A DNA stretch of 18,777 nt from positions 1 to 18,777 of the forward strand of contig JAJZMN010000184.1 in the NCBI GenBank assembly GCA_021850345.1, given 5' to 3'. A program made the position numbers and the translations under genes. The stretch's first letter is position 1; every line of letters begins with the position of its first letter. This document shows positions 1 through 7,586 of this stretch, piece by piece. The DNA is from Actinomycetes bacterium (lineage in GTDB: Bacteria; Actinomycetota; Acidimicrobiia; Acidimicrobiales; RAAP-2). Below the pieces are notes generated by a model. It searched no databases, was not told where the DNA came from, and saw only the letters and a program-made list of their open reading frames with translations.

Positions 1-17
1 TGAAGGGATGCCGTCCC

Positions 18-899
18 GTGTCCCATATCGCCGAAGAGATCGCGACCGAGCCTGCCTGTTGGCTGGCCGCTGCCGACCGCGCGCGCGCCGTCGGCGCGCA
101 GCTGCCCCGGACCGGCGAGCGCGTCGTGGTCGTGGGCTGCGGCACGTCGTACAACGTGGCGTCCTCCTACGCCGTCCTTCGGGAGGGACGCGGCGGGGAC
201 TTCACCGACGCCTTCCCGGCCTCGGAGGTCCGCTGGCGGCGCGCCTACGACCGCGTGCTGCTCATCTCGCGCTCGGGCACCACGAGCGAGGTGCTCGCGG
301 TCGCCCGGAGCCTGCCTGAGGGCACCCCGGCGGTGGCGCTCACCGCTGAGCCCCGGTCGCCACTTGCCGAGGCGGTCGAGCACACCATCGTCCTCGACTT
401 CGCGCACGAGCGCTCGGTGGTGCAGACCCGCTTCGCCACGAGCGTCCTCGCCCTGCTCCGGGCGCATCTCGGCGAGGATCTCGCCGGCGCGGTGGCCGAC
501 GGACGGGCGGCACTGGAGGCGCCCCTCGATGAGGACTGGATGCGAGCGCAGCGGTTCACCTTTCTTGGGACCGGCTGGGTCGTCGGCCTCGCCGGGGAGG
601 CCGCGCTCAAGCTCCGGGAGAGCGCGCTCTGCTGGACGGAGTCCTACCCGGCGATGGAGCTGCGTCACGGGCCGATCAGCGTGGTCGATGCGGGGACGCT
701 GGTCTGGTCACTTGATCGAGCTCCCGAGGGCCTGGGCGCGGAGGTGACCGCGACGGGGGCGATATTCGTGGACGCCTCGCTCGATCCGCTCGCCGAGCTG
801 GTCCGGATCCACCGCCTCGCGCTGGCACTCGCCGAGGCGCGGGGGCTTGATCCGGATCACCCCCGGCACCTCAGCTTCTCGGTCGTCCTCGACGACTGA
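18..899 (+). CDS. SIS-domain sugar-phosphate isomerase/deaminase (GlmS/AgaS-like)
   Basis: A 293-residue protein with two SIS (phosphosugar-binding) domains and no glutaminase domain, so it is not a full GlmS. The first domain has GCGTSYN (40-46) and SRSGTTSE (84-91). The second has LKLRES (197-202) and ELRHGP (214-219), matching the GlmS isomerase segments that carry the catalytic Glu and His. The C-terminus aligns with the GlmS tail, but the Lys of its AKSV motif is absent (HLSFSVV here). The GTG start has AAGGGA at 3-8, nine bases upstream. With the ROK kinase and nagA downstream, the likely job is conversion of glucosamine-6-phosphate to fructose-6-phosphate plus ammonia (NagB-II/AgaS type) in the cytoplasm. 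The fold is certain; the exact substrate is inferred. A related aminosugar or fructosamine phosphate is possible. Confidence 0.85.
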   Translation: MSHIAEEIATEPACWLAAADRARAVGAQLPRTGERVVVVGCGTSYNVASSYAVLREGRGGDFTDAFPASEVRWRRAYDRVLLISRSGTTSEVLAVARSLPEGTPAVALTAEPRSPLAEAVEHTIVLDFAHERSVVQTRFATSVLALLRAHLGEDLAGAVADGRAALEAPLDEDWMRAQRFTFLGTGWVVGLAGEAALKLRESALCWTESYPAMELRHGPISVVDAGTLVWSLDRAPEGLGAEVTATGAIFVDASLDPLAELVRIHRLALALAEARGLDPDHPRHLSFSVVLDD

Positions 900-984
900 G
901 GGTACGGATCGACGAGTCGGTGGTCGAATCGGCCAAGAAGCCGGGAAGCTGGTCGATCGCGCCACGCAGCGAGCGACCGCTCGC

Positions 985-990
985 GGGGAG
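985..990 (+). promoter_or_regulatory. Shine-Dalgarno site selecting the GTG at 998 for the ROK kinase
   Basis: GGGGAG lies 7 nt before GTG 998. The upstream in-frame GTG at 920 has no comparable purine-rich element. This favours the shorter protein, which begins four residues before the DVGGT phosphate loop as ROK kinases usually do. A perfect 7-bp inverted repeat (969-984) touches its 5' side. Confidence 0.6.
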
Positions 991-997
991 CGGCGCC

Positions 998-1945
998 GTG
1001 GCGGGGATCGACGTGGGCGGCACCTTCACCAAGTCGGTCCTCGTGCTGTCCTCGGGGGAAATCGCCCTGACGCGCCGGAACGAGACTGCCGGCGCAGGCG
1101 GCCCCGCCGCCCACGTCGACCGCATCGGGGCACTCGCCGGTCAGCTGGCGGCCAAGGCCGCGGGCGCCGGGGAGCGGCTCGCTGCCCTCGGGGTCGCGGT
1201 CCCCGGGGTCGTCGACGAGGCCGCCGGTGTCGCCCGGTACTCCGCGAATCTCGGCTGGCGGGACCTCGACCTCGGCGGCGAGCTCTCCGAGCGGCTCGGC
1301 ATTTCGGTCTCGATCGGCCACGACGTGCGCCTCGGCGCGCTCGGTGAGGGGGTGCTCGGCGCAGCTCGGGGTGTCGCCGACTTCCTCTACGTGCCGGTCG
1401 GCACCGGGGTCGCGGCGGCGGTCGTCCTCGACGGCCACGTGCGCCGCGGTCGGCACGGCACCGCCGGCGAGGTCGGCCACGTCGCGCTCGACGAGTCCGG
1501 CCCGCCCTGTGGCTGCGGAAGGCGCGGGTGCCTCGAGGCGGTCGCCTCCGCGGCGGCGATCGCCCGCCGCTACGCCGAGCGCGCCGGCGGCGACCTCGAC
1601 GCCGCGGCGGTGCTCGCACGCGCGTCGGCGGGCGAGCGCGCCGCGCTGGAGGTCTGGCAGACGGCGGTCGCCGCCCTCGGCGCCACTCTCGCGCACGCGC
1701 AGGCGCTCCTCGACGTCGACCTCATCGTCGTCGGCGGTGGTCTCGCGCACGCCGGCGACGCGCTCCTCTCGCCGCTCGAGAGCGAGATCGCAGCCCGGCT
1801 CGGCTGGTTGCCCCGGCCCCGCCTCGCCGTCGCGGCCCTCGGCGATCAGGCGGCGTGCCTCGGTGCGGCGCTGCGTGCGCGCGCCGAAGGCCCACCCGAG
1901 GCACCCGGCGCCCCGCCGGAGCGCCAGACGGGTGATCCGCGATGA
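998..1945 (+). CDS. ROK-family sugar kinase
   Basis: A cytoplasmic ATP-dependent kinase of the ROK family, 315 residues from GTG 998; an in-frame GTG at 920 would add 26 poorly conserved residues. Visible motifs are the N-terminal phosphate-binding DVGGT (5-9), the catalytic Asp in GHDVR (D109, actinobacterial variant of NDAN), and the family zinc site CGCGRRGC (C171, C173, C178) with H161 in GEVGHVAL. There is no N-terminal helix-turn-helix, so it is an enzyme, not a NagC/Mlc-type repressor. It overlaps nagA by ATGA, implying translational coupling. The neighbours suggest N-acetylglucosamine, or another free amino sugar such as N-acetylmannosamine or MurNAc, as substrate, but glucose cannot be excluded: ROK specificity is not readable by eye. 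Confidence 0.88.
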   Translation: MAGIDVGGTFTKSVLVLSSGEIALTRRNETAGAGGPAAHVDRIGALAGQLAAKAAGAGERLAALGVAVPGVVDEAAGVARYSANLGWRDLDLGGELSERLGISVSIGHDVRLGALGEGVLGAARGVADFLYVPVGTGVAAAVVLDGHVRRGRHGTAGEVGHVALDESGPPCGCGRRGCLEAVASAAAIARRYAERAGGDLDAAAVLARASAGERAALEVWQTAVAALGATLAHAQALLDVDLIVVGGGLAHAGDALLSPLESEIAARLGWLPRPRLAVAALGDQAACLGAALRARAEGPPEAPGAPPERQTGDPR

Positions 1946-3099
1946 CCCGCGTCCGGCGTCTGCTGCGCGGCGCGGTTCTTGCGCCCGGCGGCCTGCTCGA
2001 CCCGGGCTGGGTGCGAATCGAGGGCGAGCTGATCGCCGGCCTCGGCGCCGGTGTGCCGGCGCCCGCGCCCGGCGAGCTGCTGGAGGAGGTGGACGGGCTC
2101 GTCCTCCCCGGCCTGGTCGATCTGCACTGCCACGGTGGCGGCGGCGGCTCCTTCTCCGATGCGCAGCCCGACAGCGCGCGCCGCGCGGCCGAGTTCCACC
2201 GCCGCGCCGGCACGACGACGCTGTGGGCGAGCCTGGTCACCGCGCCGGTGGAGGAGCTCGTCGCCTCGCTGGCGATGCTGCGCGAGCTGGTCGCCGACGG
2301 CCTGATCGCCGGCGTCCATCTCGAGGGCCCCTTCCTCTCGGCACGGCGCTGCGGGGCGCAGAATCCCGCCCACCTCCTCGCCCCGGACCGCCGCGTGCTC
2401 GCCCGCCTCCTCGAGGCGGGCGAGGGGACGGTGCGCATGGTGACGCTCGCCCCGGAGCTGCCCGGCGCGCTCGAGCTGGTCGGCGACGTCGTCGCCGCGG
2501 GCGCGCTCGCCGCCGTGGGGCACACCGACGCGACCTACGAGCAGACACGCGCCGCCATCGACGCCGGGGCCTCGGTCGCCACGCACCTCTACAACGGCAT
2601 GCGCCCCCTGCACCACCGCGACCCCGGACCCGTCGTCGCGCTCGCGAACGACGCGGGAGTGCGCTGCGAGCTCATCGCCGACGGCCATCACCTCCATCCG
2701 GCGATCCTCGAGGCGACCACGCGCTGTCTCGGAAGCGACCGGACCTTCCTCGTCACCGACGCCATCTCCGCGGCCGGCATGCCCGAGGGGCGTTACCGCC
2801 TCGGTGGCCTGGACGTCGAGGTCTCCGGCGGAAGCGCCCACCTCGTCGGGGGCGGCTCCCTTGCCGGTAGCACCATCACGGCCTTCGACGGCCTCGCCTT
2901 CGCCCGCCGTCAGGCGGGGCTCCCCCTCGCGCGGGCCGTCGGGCTCGCGGCGGTGACGCCGGGACGCCTGGCCGGCGGGCCGCAATCCGGGACGCTCGTG
3001 CCCGGAGCGCGCGCCGATCTCGTCGCGTGCAGCCGCGAGCTCGAGCGGCGCGCCGTGATGATCGGCGGCGCCTGGCTCAACGACCGCGCGCGCGACTGA
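1942..3099 (+). CDS. nagA: N-acetylglucosamine-6-phosphate deacetylase
   Basis: Removes acetate from GlcNAc-6-phosphate to give glucosamine-6-phosphate. It is an amidohydrolase-superfamily TIM barrel of 385 residues, a normal length. It has the HCH pair (H62, H64), HLEGP with metal ligand E128, the GHT histidine H194, THLYN with H215, the substrate-contact run ADGHHLHP (246-253) and the catalytic Asp in VTDA (D273). These correspond closely to E. coli NagA E131, H195, H216 and D273. The ATG overlaps the TGA of the ROK kinase. Its substrate can come from that kinase or from MurQ, encoded convergently just downstream, so it is the junction of the local amino-sugar pathway. The SIS-domain protein would use the product. 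Confidence 0.96.
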   Translation: MTRVRRLLRGAVLAPGGLLDPGWVRIEGELIAGLGAGVPAPAPGELLEEVDGLVLPGLVDLHCHGGGGGSFSDAQPDSARRAAEFHRRAGTTTLWASLVTAPVEELVASLAMLRELVADGLIAGVHLEGPFLSARRCGAQNPAHLLAPDRRVLARLLEAGEGTVRMVTLAPELPGALELVGDVVAAGALAAVGHTDATYEQTRAAIDAGASVATHLYNGMRPLHHRDPGPVVALANDAGVRCELIADGHHLHPAILEATTRCLGSDRTFLVTDAISAAGMPEGRYRLGGLDVEVSGGSAHLVGGGSLAGSTITAFDGLAFARRQAGLPLARAVGLAAVTPGRLAGGPQSGTLVPGARADLVACSRELERRAVMIGGAWLNDRARD

Positions 3100-3100
3100 G

Positions 3101-3136
3101 GGGCGCAGGCGCCCGAGCCACCAGCCGGCGCGCCGG
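3101..3136. repeat. GC-rich palindromes between convergent nagA and murQ
   Basis: The 67-bp gap between the convergent ends holds GGGCGC-AG-GCGCCC (3101-3114), starting two bases after the nagA stop, and the 12-bp palindrome CCGGCGCGCCGG (3125-3136). Neither is followed by a T run on either strand, so they are not canonical intrinsic terminators. They may still act as strand-independent 3' structures. Short GC palindromes are common in DNA this rich in GC, so the functional call is weak. Confidence 0.35.
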
Positions 3137-3166
3137 GCCCGCGCCGTCACCGGGCGCAGGGACCGG

Positions 3167-4057
3167 TCAGCGCGCCGGGAGACGGGTGAGGGCGCGGCGC
3201 ACCGACCCGTCACCGTCGGCCAGAGCGGCGCGCGCCCGGCCCGCACCGACACCGGCGAGGGCCATCACCAGCGCCGTCGGCACCTCGCCGCTGGCCGCGG
3301 CGAGCAGCTCCCGGGCCTCCTCCTCGCCGAGGCCCGCCGCCTCGCGGAGGATGCGCCGCGCCCGTCCCTGCAGCTTCGCGTTCGTCGGGTCGAGCCCGAC
3401 CATGAGGTTGCCGTAGGTCCGGCCGAGCCGGATCATGGCCGTCGTCGAGATGGCGTTCAAGACGAGCTTGGTCGCCGTCCCCGCCTTGAGGCGCGTCGAC
3501 CCGGCGAGCACCTCCGCTCCGGTGTCCGGCGCGACGTGGACGTCGACCTCGCGTCCGAGCGGGCAGTCAGGCGAGCAGCTCACGAGAATGGTCGTGACAC
3601 GGGCGCGCTGTGCCGCCACCAAAGCGCCGCGCACGTAGGGCGTCGCGCCGCTCGCGGATACGCCGAGCGCGACGTCGAGCGGGCGAAGCACGCCCGCGGC
3701 CGCGCGCCCGGCAGCCTCGTCGTCCTCCGCGGCCTCGCGGCCACGGGCGTCGGGGGCGCCGTCGCCGGCGAGGTGGACGACGACGGACCCGTCGGAAAGG
3801 CCGAAGGTCGGAGCGAGCTCCGACGCGTCGAGTGCGGCGAGGCGGCCCGAGGTGCCCGCACCGAAGCTGTGCAGGCAACCGCCGCCACGAAGGCTGGAGA
3901 CGACGGCCTCGACGGCCCGGGCGATCTGGCCCGCGACCGCCGCGACCGCGTCGGGCACCCGACGCTCCTCGTCGAGCAGCGCAGCGACGATCGCCTCGGT
4001 CGGGCGGAGGTCGAGGTCGCGGGTGCGCTCGTTGACGGACTCGGTCGACCCGGCCAT
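3167..4057 (-). CDS. murQ: N-acetylmuramic acid 6-phosphate etherase
   Basis: Cleaves the lactyl ether of MurNAc-6-phosphate to give GlcNAc-6-phosphate and D-lactate during cell-wall recycling. It is a single-SIS protein of 296 residues, normal for MurQ. Visible are GAGTSGR (66-72); E80 in DASE, which matches the catalytic E83 of E. coli; E111 in AAEDD, which matches E114; ASGATPYV; the STRLKAGTATK loop; and YGNLMVGLDPTNAKL. The ATG at 4057 has no Shine-Dalgarno sequence, but TAATCT ends seven bases before it, suggesting a leaderless mRNA separate from the psuG operon upstream. Its product is the NagA substrate, although it lies on the opposite strand to nagA. No MurNAc kinase, anhydroMurNAc kinase or PTS gene is obvious, so the source of MurNAc-6-phosphate is open. 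Confidence 0.95.
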   Translation of the reverse strand: MAGSTESVNERTRDLDLRPTEAIVAALLDEERRVPDAVAAVAGQIARAVEAVVSSLRGGGCLHSFGAGTSGRLAALDASELAPTFGLSDGSVVVHLAGDGAPDARGREAAEDDEAAGRAAAGVLRPLDVALGVSASGATPYVRGALVAAQRARVTTILVSCSPDCPLGREVDVHVAPDTGAEVLAGSTRLKAGTATKLVLNAISTTAMIRLGRTYGNLMVGLDPTNAKLQGRARRILREAAGLGEEEARELLAAASGEVPTALVMALAGVGAGRARAALADGDGSVRRALTRLPAR

Positions 4058-4063
4058 TGCGCG

Positions 4064-4069
4064 AGATTA
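4064..4069 (-). promoter_or_regulatory. -10 hexamer of a leaderless murQ promoter
   Basis: On the minus strand TAATCT is followed by exactly six bases (CGCGCA) and then the murQ ATG at 4057, which would put the transcription start on the A of the ATG. There is no recognisable TTGACA-like -35 at 16-18 bp. The hexamer stands out in this GC-rich DNA. Confidence 0.6.
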
Positions 4070-4092
4070 CGTGAGGTCCCTCTCTGCGCCGC

Positions 4093-4132
4093 GCCTCGCA
4101 AGGGCCCCAAAGCTGTGGGGCGCAGCCGAGGC
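4093..4132. repeat. Two-part inverted repeat between psuG and murQ
   Basis: Outer arms GCCTCG (4093-4098) and CGAGGC (4127-4132) flank inner arms GCCCC (4104-4108) and GGGGC (4117-4121). A symmetrical 5/5 internal loop separates the arms, and the end loop is 8 nt. It begins just after the psuG stop and ends about 23 bp before the murQ -10. It could be the 3' stem-loop of the salvage operon or an operator for murQ. There is no T run, so a classical terminator is not supported. Confidence 0.45.
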
Positions 4133-4137
4133 CCCCG

Positions 4138-5058
4138 TCAGGCGTGGTACGCGCGGGCGATCTCCGCGCCGAGGCGGACGTTGCTGCGCACCGCCGCCAG
4201 GTTCGCCTCGAGGGAGGCGCCGCGGGTCGCCCGCACCATCTCTGCGAGCAAAAAGGGTGTGATCTTGGCTCCGGTGATCTTCTGGCGGTCCGCTTCGTCC
4301 AGCGCGCTGGCAAGCACCTGGTCGTGGACGACGGGGTCGAGCTGCTCGGCCTCACCGACCGGATTGGCGACGACGAGCGCGCCGCCAAGACCGAGCGCGT
4401 CCTGCTGGCGCATGATCGCGGCCACCTGGGCCGGCGTCTCGACCGTCCAGTCGATGTGCTCGCCCGAACGCGTGAGGTAGAAGCCGGGGAAGTCCCGCGT
4501 CCCGTACCCGACCACGGCGACGTTCAGTGTCTCGAGGCGCTGGAGGGTGCCCGGGACGTCCAGGATCGACTTCACCCCCGCCGAGACGACCGTGATGGTC
4601 GTGCGGCTCAGTGCGTCGAGGTCCGCCGACTCGTCGAGGTGCTCGGCGAAGCCGCGGTGCACGCCGCCGAGCCCGCCGGTGGCAAAGACCCTGATGCCCG
4701 CGAGCGCGGCGAGGCTGGCGGTCGCCGAGACCGTCGTCGCGCCGCTCGCGCCCTGGGCCACCGCGAGCGCGAGGTCGCGGCGCCCGAGCTTGCGTAGCGA
4801 CAGGTCCTCTGCCACGCGCTCGAGCTCGGCGTCGCCGAGGCCGACCACGCAGGAGCCGTCGAGCACGGCGACCGTCGCGGGGACCGCGCCGTGGTCGCGC
4901 ACGATCTTCTCGAGCTCGCGTGCGACCGCGAGGTTCCGTGGCCGCGGAAGGCCGTGGGCGATGATCGTCGACTCGAGCGCGACGAGGGGACGCCTTGCGG
5001 CGCGCGCCTCGGCCACCTCCTCGCCGAGGCGCAACGGGGGCCGTGCGGCGGGACTCAC
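4138..5058 (-). CDS. psuG: Pseudouridine-5'-phosphate glycosidase
   Basis: Cleaves the C-C glycosidic bond of pseudouridine-5'-phosphate to uracil and ribose-5-phosphate (reversible). Length is 306 residues, typical. The N-terminal VALESTIIAHGLPRP (26-40) contains the general-acid Glu (E29, E. coli E31). K90 in LRKLGRRDLA matches K93, D146 matches D149, and K163 in SAGVKSILD matches the Schiff-base K166. FATGGLGGVHRG (125-136) is also typical. The GTG start overlaps the stop of the sugar mutase (GTGA), making this the last gene of the cdd operon. PsuG normally works with the PfkB-family kinase PsuK. No kinase adjoins it here, but a PfkB kinase diverges from the head of the same operon. Its product, ribose-5-phosphate, is also what the operon's phosphorylases plus mutase yield. 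Confidence 0.96.
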   Translation of the reverse strand: MSPAARPPLRLGEEVAEARAARRPLVALESTIIAHGLPRPRNLAVARELEKIVRDHGAVPATVAVLDGSCVVGLGDAELERVAEDLSLRKLGRRDLALAVAQGASGATTVSATASLAALAGIRVFATGGLGGVHRGFAEHLDESADLDALSRTTITVVSAGVKSILDVPGTLQRLETLNVAVVGYGTRDFPGFYLTRSGEHIDWTVETPAQVAAIMRQQDALGLGGALVVANPVGEAEQLDPVVHDQVLASALDEADRQKITGAKITPFLLAEMVRATRGASLEANLAAVRSNVRLGAEIARAYHA

Positions 5059-6734
5059 GACGCACTCCGGGCCGCGACCGCCGCCTCCCAGGACCGCAGG
5101 CGCGTCCGCGCCGCGCTGCGCGCGGCCAAGAGTCCGCCTGGGCCGGGTGGCGGCGTCGTCGCCTCGAAGTAGAACTTGACCTTCGCCTCGGTCCCGCTCG
5201 GCCGCAGCGTGACGCGGCCGTTCTCGCCGAGCCGCAGCACCAGGGCGTCGGTCGGCGGCAGCTCGCTCCCGCCCGCCCGCAGGTCACGCACCTCGGTCAC
5301 GGCGTCACCACCCAGTGCGCTCGGCGGTGCGACGCGCCACGCGTCGAGGATGCCGGCCATCTCGTCGGCCGCGCGCCCAACCTCGCGCCGCAGCGACAGC
5401 TGACTCGTCAGATGGACCCCGAGGCGCGCCTCGAGCGCGTCGAGCCGGTCGAGCAGCGAGGCGCCGGCCGCCTTGGCCTCTGCCGCCATCTCCGCGGCGA
5501 CCAGTGCCGCGCTCAGCCCGTCCTTGTCGGCCACGGCGTCACCGATGCAGAAGCCGAGCGCCTCCTCGTAGCCGAAGACGAGGCGGTGACCGGGTCGCCG
5601 CTGCGCCGCGCGCACGATCCACTTGAATCCGGTCAGCGTCTCGACGTAGGCGACCCCGGCTTCCGCCGCGAGCGCGCCCAGCAGCGAGGAGCTGACGATC
5701 GTCGTCGCGACGAGGCGATCCGGCCCGGAGGTCCGGGCGAGCACGTGCTCGGCGAGCAGGACGCCGAGCTGGTCGCCGCTCAGAACCACGAGCCCGCCGG
5801 TTCTGCCGTCGCGCACGGCGAGCGCGAGGCGGTCGGCGTCAGGGTCGTTGGCGAGCACGATGTCCGCGCCGCGCGCCTCGCCGAGCGCGAGCGCGAGGTC
5901 CAGCGCGCCGGGCTCCTCGGGGTTGGGGAACGCGACAGTCGGGAAGTCGGGATCGGGTGTCGCCTGCGCCGCGACGACCGCGGGCGCGGGGAAGCCGGCA
6001 GCGGCGAGCAGGCCGGGGAAAACGGCCCCGCCGACGCCGTGCAGCGGGGTGTAGACGACCGACAGGTCGCGCGGCCCCCCGGGCTGCACCAGCGCGAGGC
6101 AGCGGTCGGTGTACGCGCGGATGAGGGCCTGCTCGTCGACCACCTCCACCCCGCACGCCGGCCCCGCCGGGGGCGGTGCCGCGGCCTCGGCCGCACGCGA
6201 GATCGCCTCGTCCTCGGGAGGGATCACCTGCGCGCCGTCCGCCGCGTAGACCTTGTAGCCGTTGTCCTGGGCGGGGTTGTGGCTCGCGGTCACGACGACG
6301 GCGGCCTCGGCGCCGAAGTGGCGGAGCGCGAACGCGCACAGCGGGGTCGGAAGCGCCGTCGCGAGCAGGCGCACGCGCACCGAGAGCGCGGCGGCGACCT
6401 CGGCGACGTCGGCGGCGAAGGCGGCCGAGCCGTGGCGCGCGTCGTGGCCGACGACAAGCCCCCGGGTCGCGGCTCCGGGTCCTCGCGCCGCGATGACCCG
6501 ACACAGACCGGCGGTCGTGCGCCTGACGACCGCGCGGTTCATGCGCGCCGGACCGGCACCGAGCCGGGCGCGCAAGCCTGCCGTGCCGAAGCGCAGCGGC
6601 CGGTCGAAGCGCTCGTGCAGCGCGGCCTCGTCGCCGGCCTCGAGGAGCGCCCCGAGCTCCGCACGGGTCGCAGGGTCGGGGTCGGCGGCGATCCAGTCCG
6701 CGGCGCGACGTCGCAGATCCTCCGCCACGCTCAC
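5055..6734 (-). CDS. Phosphosugar mutase, PGM2/PmmB type (probable phosphopentomutase role)
   Basis: An alpha-D-phosphohexomutase-superfamily enzyme of 559 residues. It has phosphoserine loop TASHNP (S151), metal loop DPDADR (297-302), sugar-binding GFKW and GYEEALG (369-372, 388-394), and phosphate-binding RPSGTE in domain IV (511-516), so all four domains are present. The open frame extends upstream, but GTG 6734 is the better start: AGGA (6743-6740) lies five bases before it and 11 bp separate it from the punA stop. In M. tuberculosis a homologue (pmmB, Rv3308) also adjoins the purine nucleoside phosphorylase. Between phosphorylases and psuG, and with no DeoB visible, the inferred role is interconversion of (deoxy)ribose-1-phosphate and -5-phosphate, as for eukaryotic PGM2. 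Glucose-1-phosphate or mannose-1-phosphate remain possible substrates. Confidence 0.9.
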   Translation of the reverse strand: MSVAEDLRRRAADWIAADPDPATRAELGALLEAGDEAALHERFDRPLRFGTAGLRARLGAGPARMNRAVVRRTTAGLCRVIAARGPGAATRGLVVGHDARHGSAAFAADVAEVAAALSVRVRLLATALPTPLCAFALRHFGAEAAVVVTASHNPAQDNGYKVYAADGAQVIPPEDEAISRAAEAAAPPPAGPACGVEVVDEQALIRAYTDRCLALVQPGGPRDLSVVYTPLHGVGGAVFPGLLAAAGFPAPAVVAAQATPDPDFPTVAFPNPEEPGALDLALALGEARGADIVLANDPDADRLALAVRDGRTGGLVVLSGDQLGVLLAEHVLARTSGPDRLVATTIVSSSLLGALAAEAGVAYVETLTGFKWIVRAAQRRPGHRLVFGYEEALGFCIGDAVADKDGLSAALVAAEMAAEAKAAGASLLDRLDALEARLGVHLTSQLSLRREVGRAADEMAGILDAWRVAPPSALGGDAVTEVRDLRAGGSELPPTDALVLRLGENGRVTLRPSGTEAKVKFYFEATTPPPGPGGLLAARSAARTRLRSWEAAVAARSAS

Positions 6735-6745
6735 TGCCGTCCTGC

Positions 6746-7576
6746 TCACAGCGCTGGCACGAGCCGCCGGAGCAGGCTCCCGAGCGCGGGCGCCGCCGCC
6801 GCGCCCGCGGCCAGGACCTCCGCGTGGTCGAGGGGCGCCGCCGAGACGCCGGCGGCGAGGTTGGTCACGCACGACAGGCCGAGCACCTCGGCCCCGAGGT
6901 GGTGCGCGGCGATCGCCTCGAGGGCGGTCGACATCCCGACGAGCGAGGCGCCGAACTGGCGCAGCATCGCGACCTCCGCTGGCGTCTCGTAGTGCGGGCC
7001 GGCGAGCGCGGCGTAGACGCCCTCGGTGAGCGACGGCTCGACGCCGCGCGCGAGCCCCCGCAGACGCCGCGAGTAGAGGTCGGAGAGGTCGACAAAGCGC
7101 GACGCATAGCCCTCGGGGGGCGCGTCACCCCCGAGCGGCGAGCGGCCCGTCAGATTGAGGTGATCGCGGATCAGCACCGCCTGGCCGGGCGCGTACGCCG
7201 GGTCGAGCCCGCCCGCCGCATTGGTGAGCACGACGCGCCGCGCCCCGGCGACCACGGCGGCGCGCACCGCATGCACGACCTCCTCGATACTCCGGCCCTC
7301 GTAGAGGTGGACCCGCCCGAGCGCGACGAGCGTCGGGCGGGCTCCGACCTCGACCAGGAGGAGGCGGTTGCCGTGGCCGGCGACGCTCGGTGCCGCGAAG
7401 CCGGGGAGCGTGGCCGCCTCGACGCTTGCGACCGGCGTCCCGAGCGCGGCGGCCGCTTCGTGCCAGCCCGAGCCCAGGACGACGGCGACCTCGGGCGCGC
7501 GGCCGAGTTGCGCCACGAGCGCGTCGGCGGCGACCTCAGCGAGGCGGAACGCACCGCCACCTTGCGTCGGGGGCAT
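6746..7576 (-). CDS. punA: Purine nucleoside phosphorylase (trimeric type)
   Basis: Phosphorolyses purine (deoxy)nucleosides to free base and (deoxy)ribose-1-phosphate. It is about 276 residues, the size of the trimeric class rather than hexameric DeoD. Visible are GSGWH (phosphate loop), [28 protein letters not shown] with the purine-contact Glu (E197), VGMST, and VTNLAAG with the catalytic Asn (N239). ATG 7576 is preferred, with AGGG 8 nt upstream; GTG 7585, one base after the add stop, would add three residues. It lies between add and the sugar mutase, so inosine made by Add can pass to this enzyme and the ribose-1-phosphate to the mutase. M. tuberculosis labels its homologue deoD (Rv3307). 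Confidence 0.95.
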   Translation of the reverse strand: MPPTQGGGAFRLAEVAADALVAQLGRAPEVAVVLGSGWHEAAAALGTPVASVEAATLPGFAAPSVAGHGNRLLLVEVGARPTLVALGRVHLYEGRSIEEVVHAVRAAVVAGARRVVLTNAAGGLDPAYAPGQAVLIRDHLNLTGRSPLGGDAPPEGYASRFVDLSDLYSRRLRGLARGVEPSLTEGVYAALAGPHYETPAEVAMLRQFGASLVGMSTALEAIAAHHLGAEVLGLSCVTNLAAGVSAAPLDHAEVLAAGAAAAPALGSLLRRLVPAL

Positions 7577-7586
7577 CGGCCTCACC

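Noticed and set aside
18..899. Glutamine:fructose-6-phosphate amidotransferase (GlmS)
   Set aside because: The glutaminase domain is absent and the GlmS C-terminal Lys is missing.
998..1945. ROK protein as a NagC/Mlc-type repressor
   Set aside because: There is no N-terminal helix-turn-helix. The protein begins at the kinase DVGGT motif and keeps the catalytic Asp.
3100..3166. Canonical intrinsic terminator between nagA and murQ
   Set aside because: Palindromes are present but no T run follows on either strand.
4995..6992. 665-residue plus-strand open frame across the sugar mutase
   Set aside because: It lies antisense to a mutase with every active-site loop intact and has no coherent domain.
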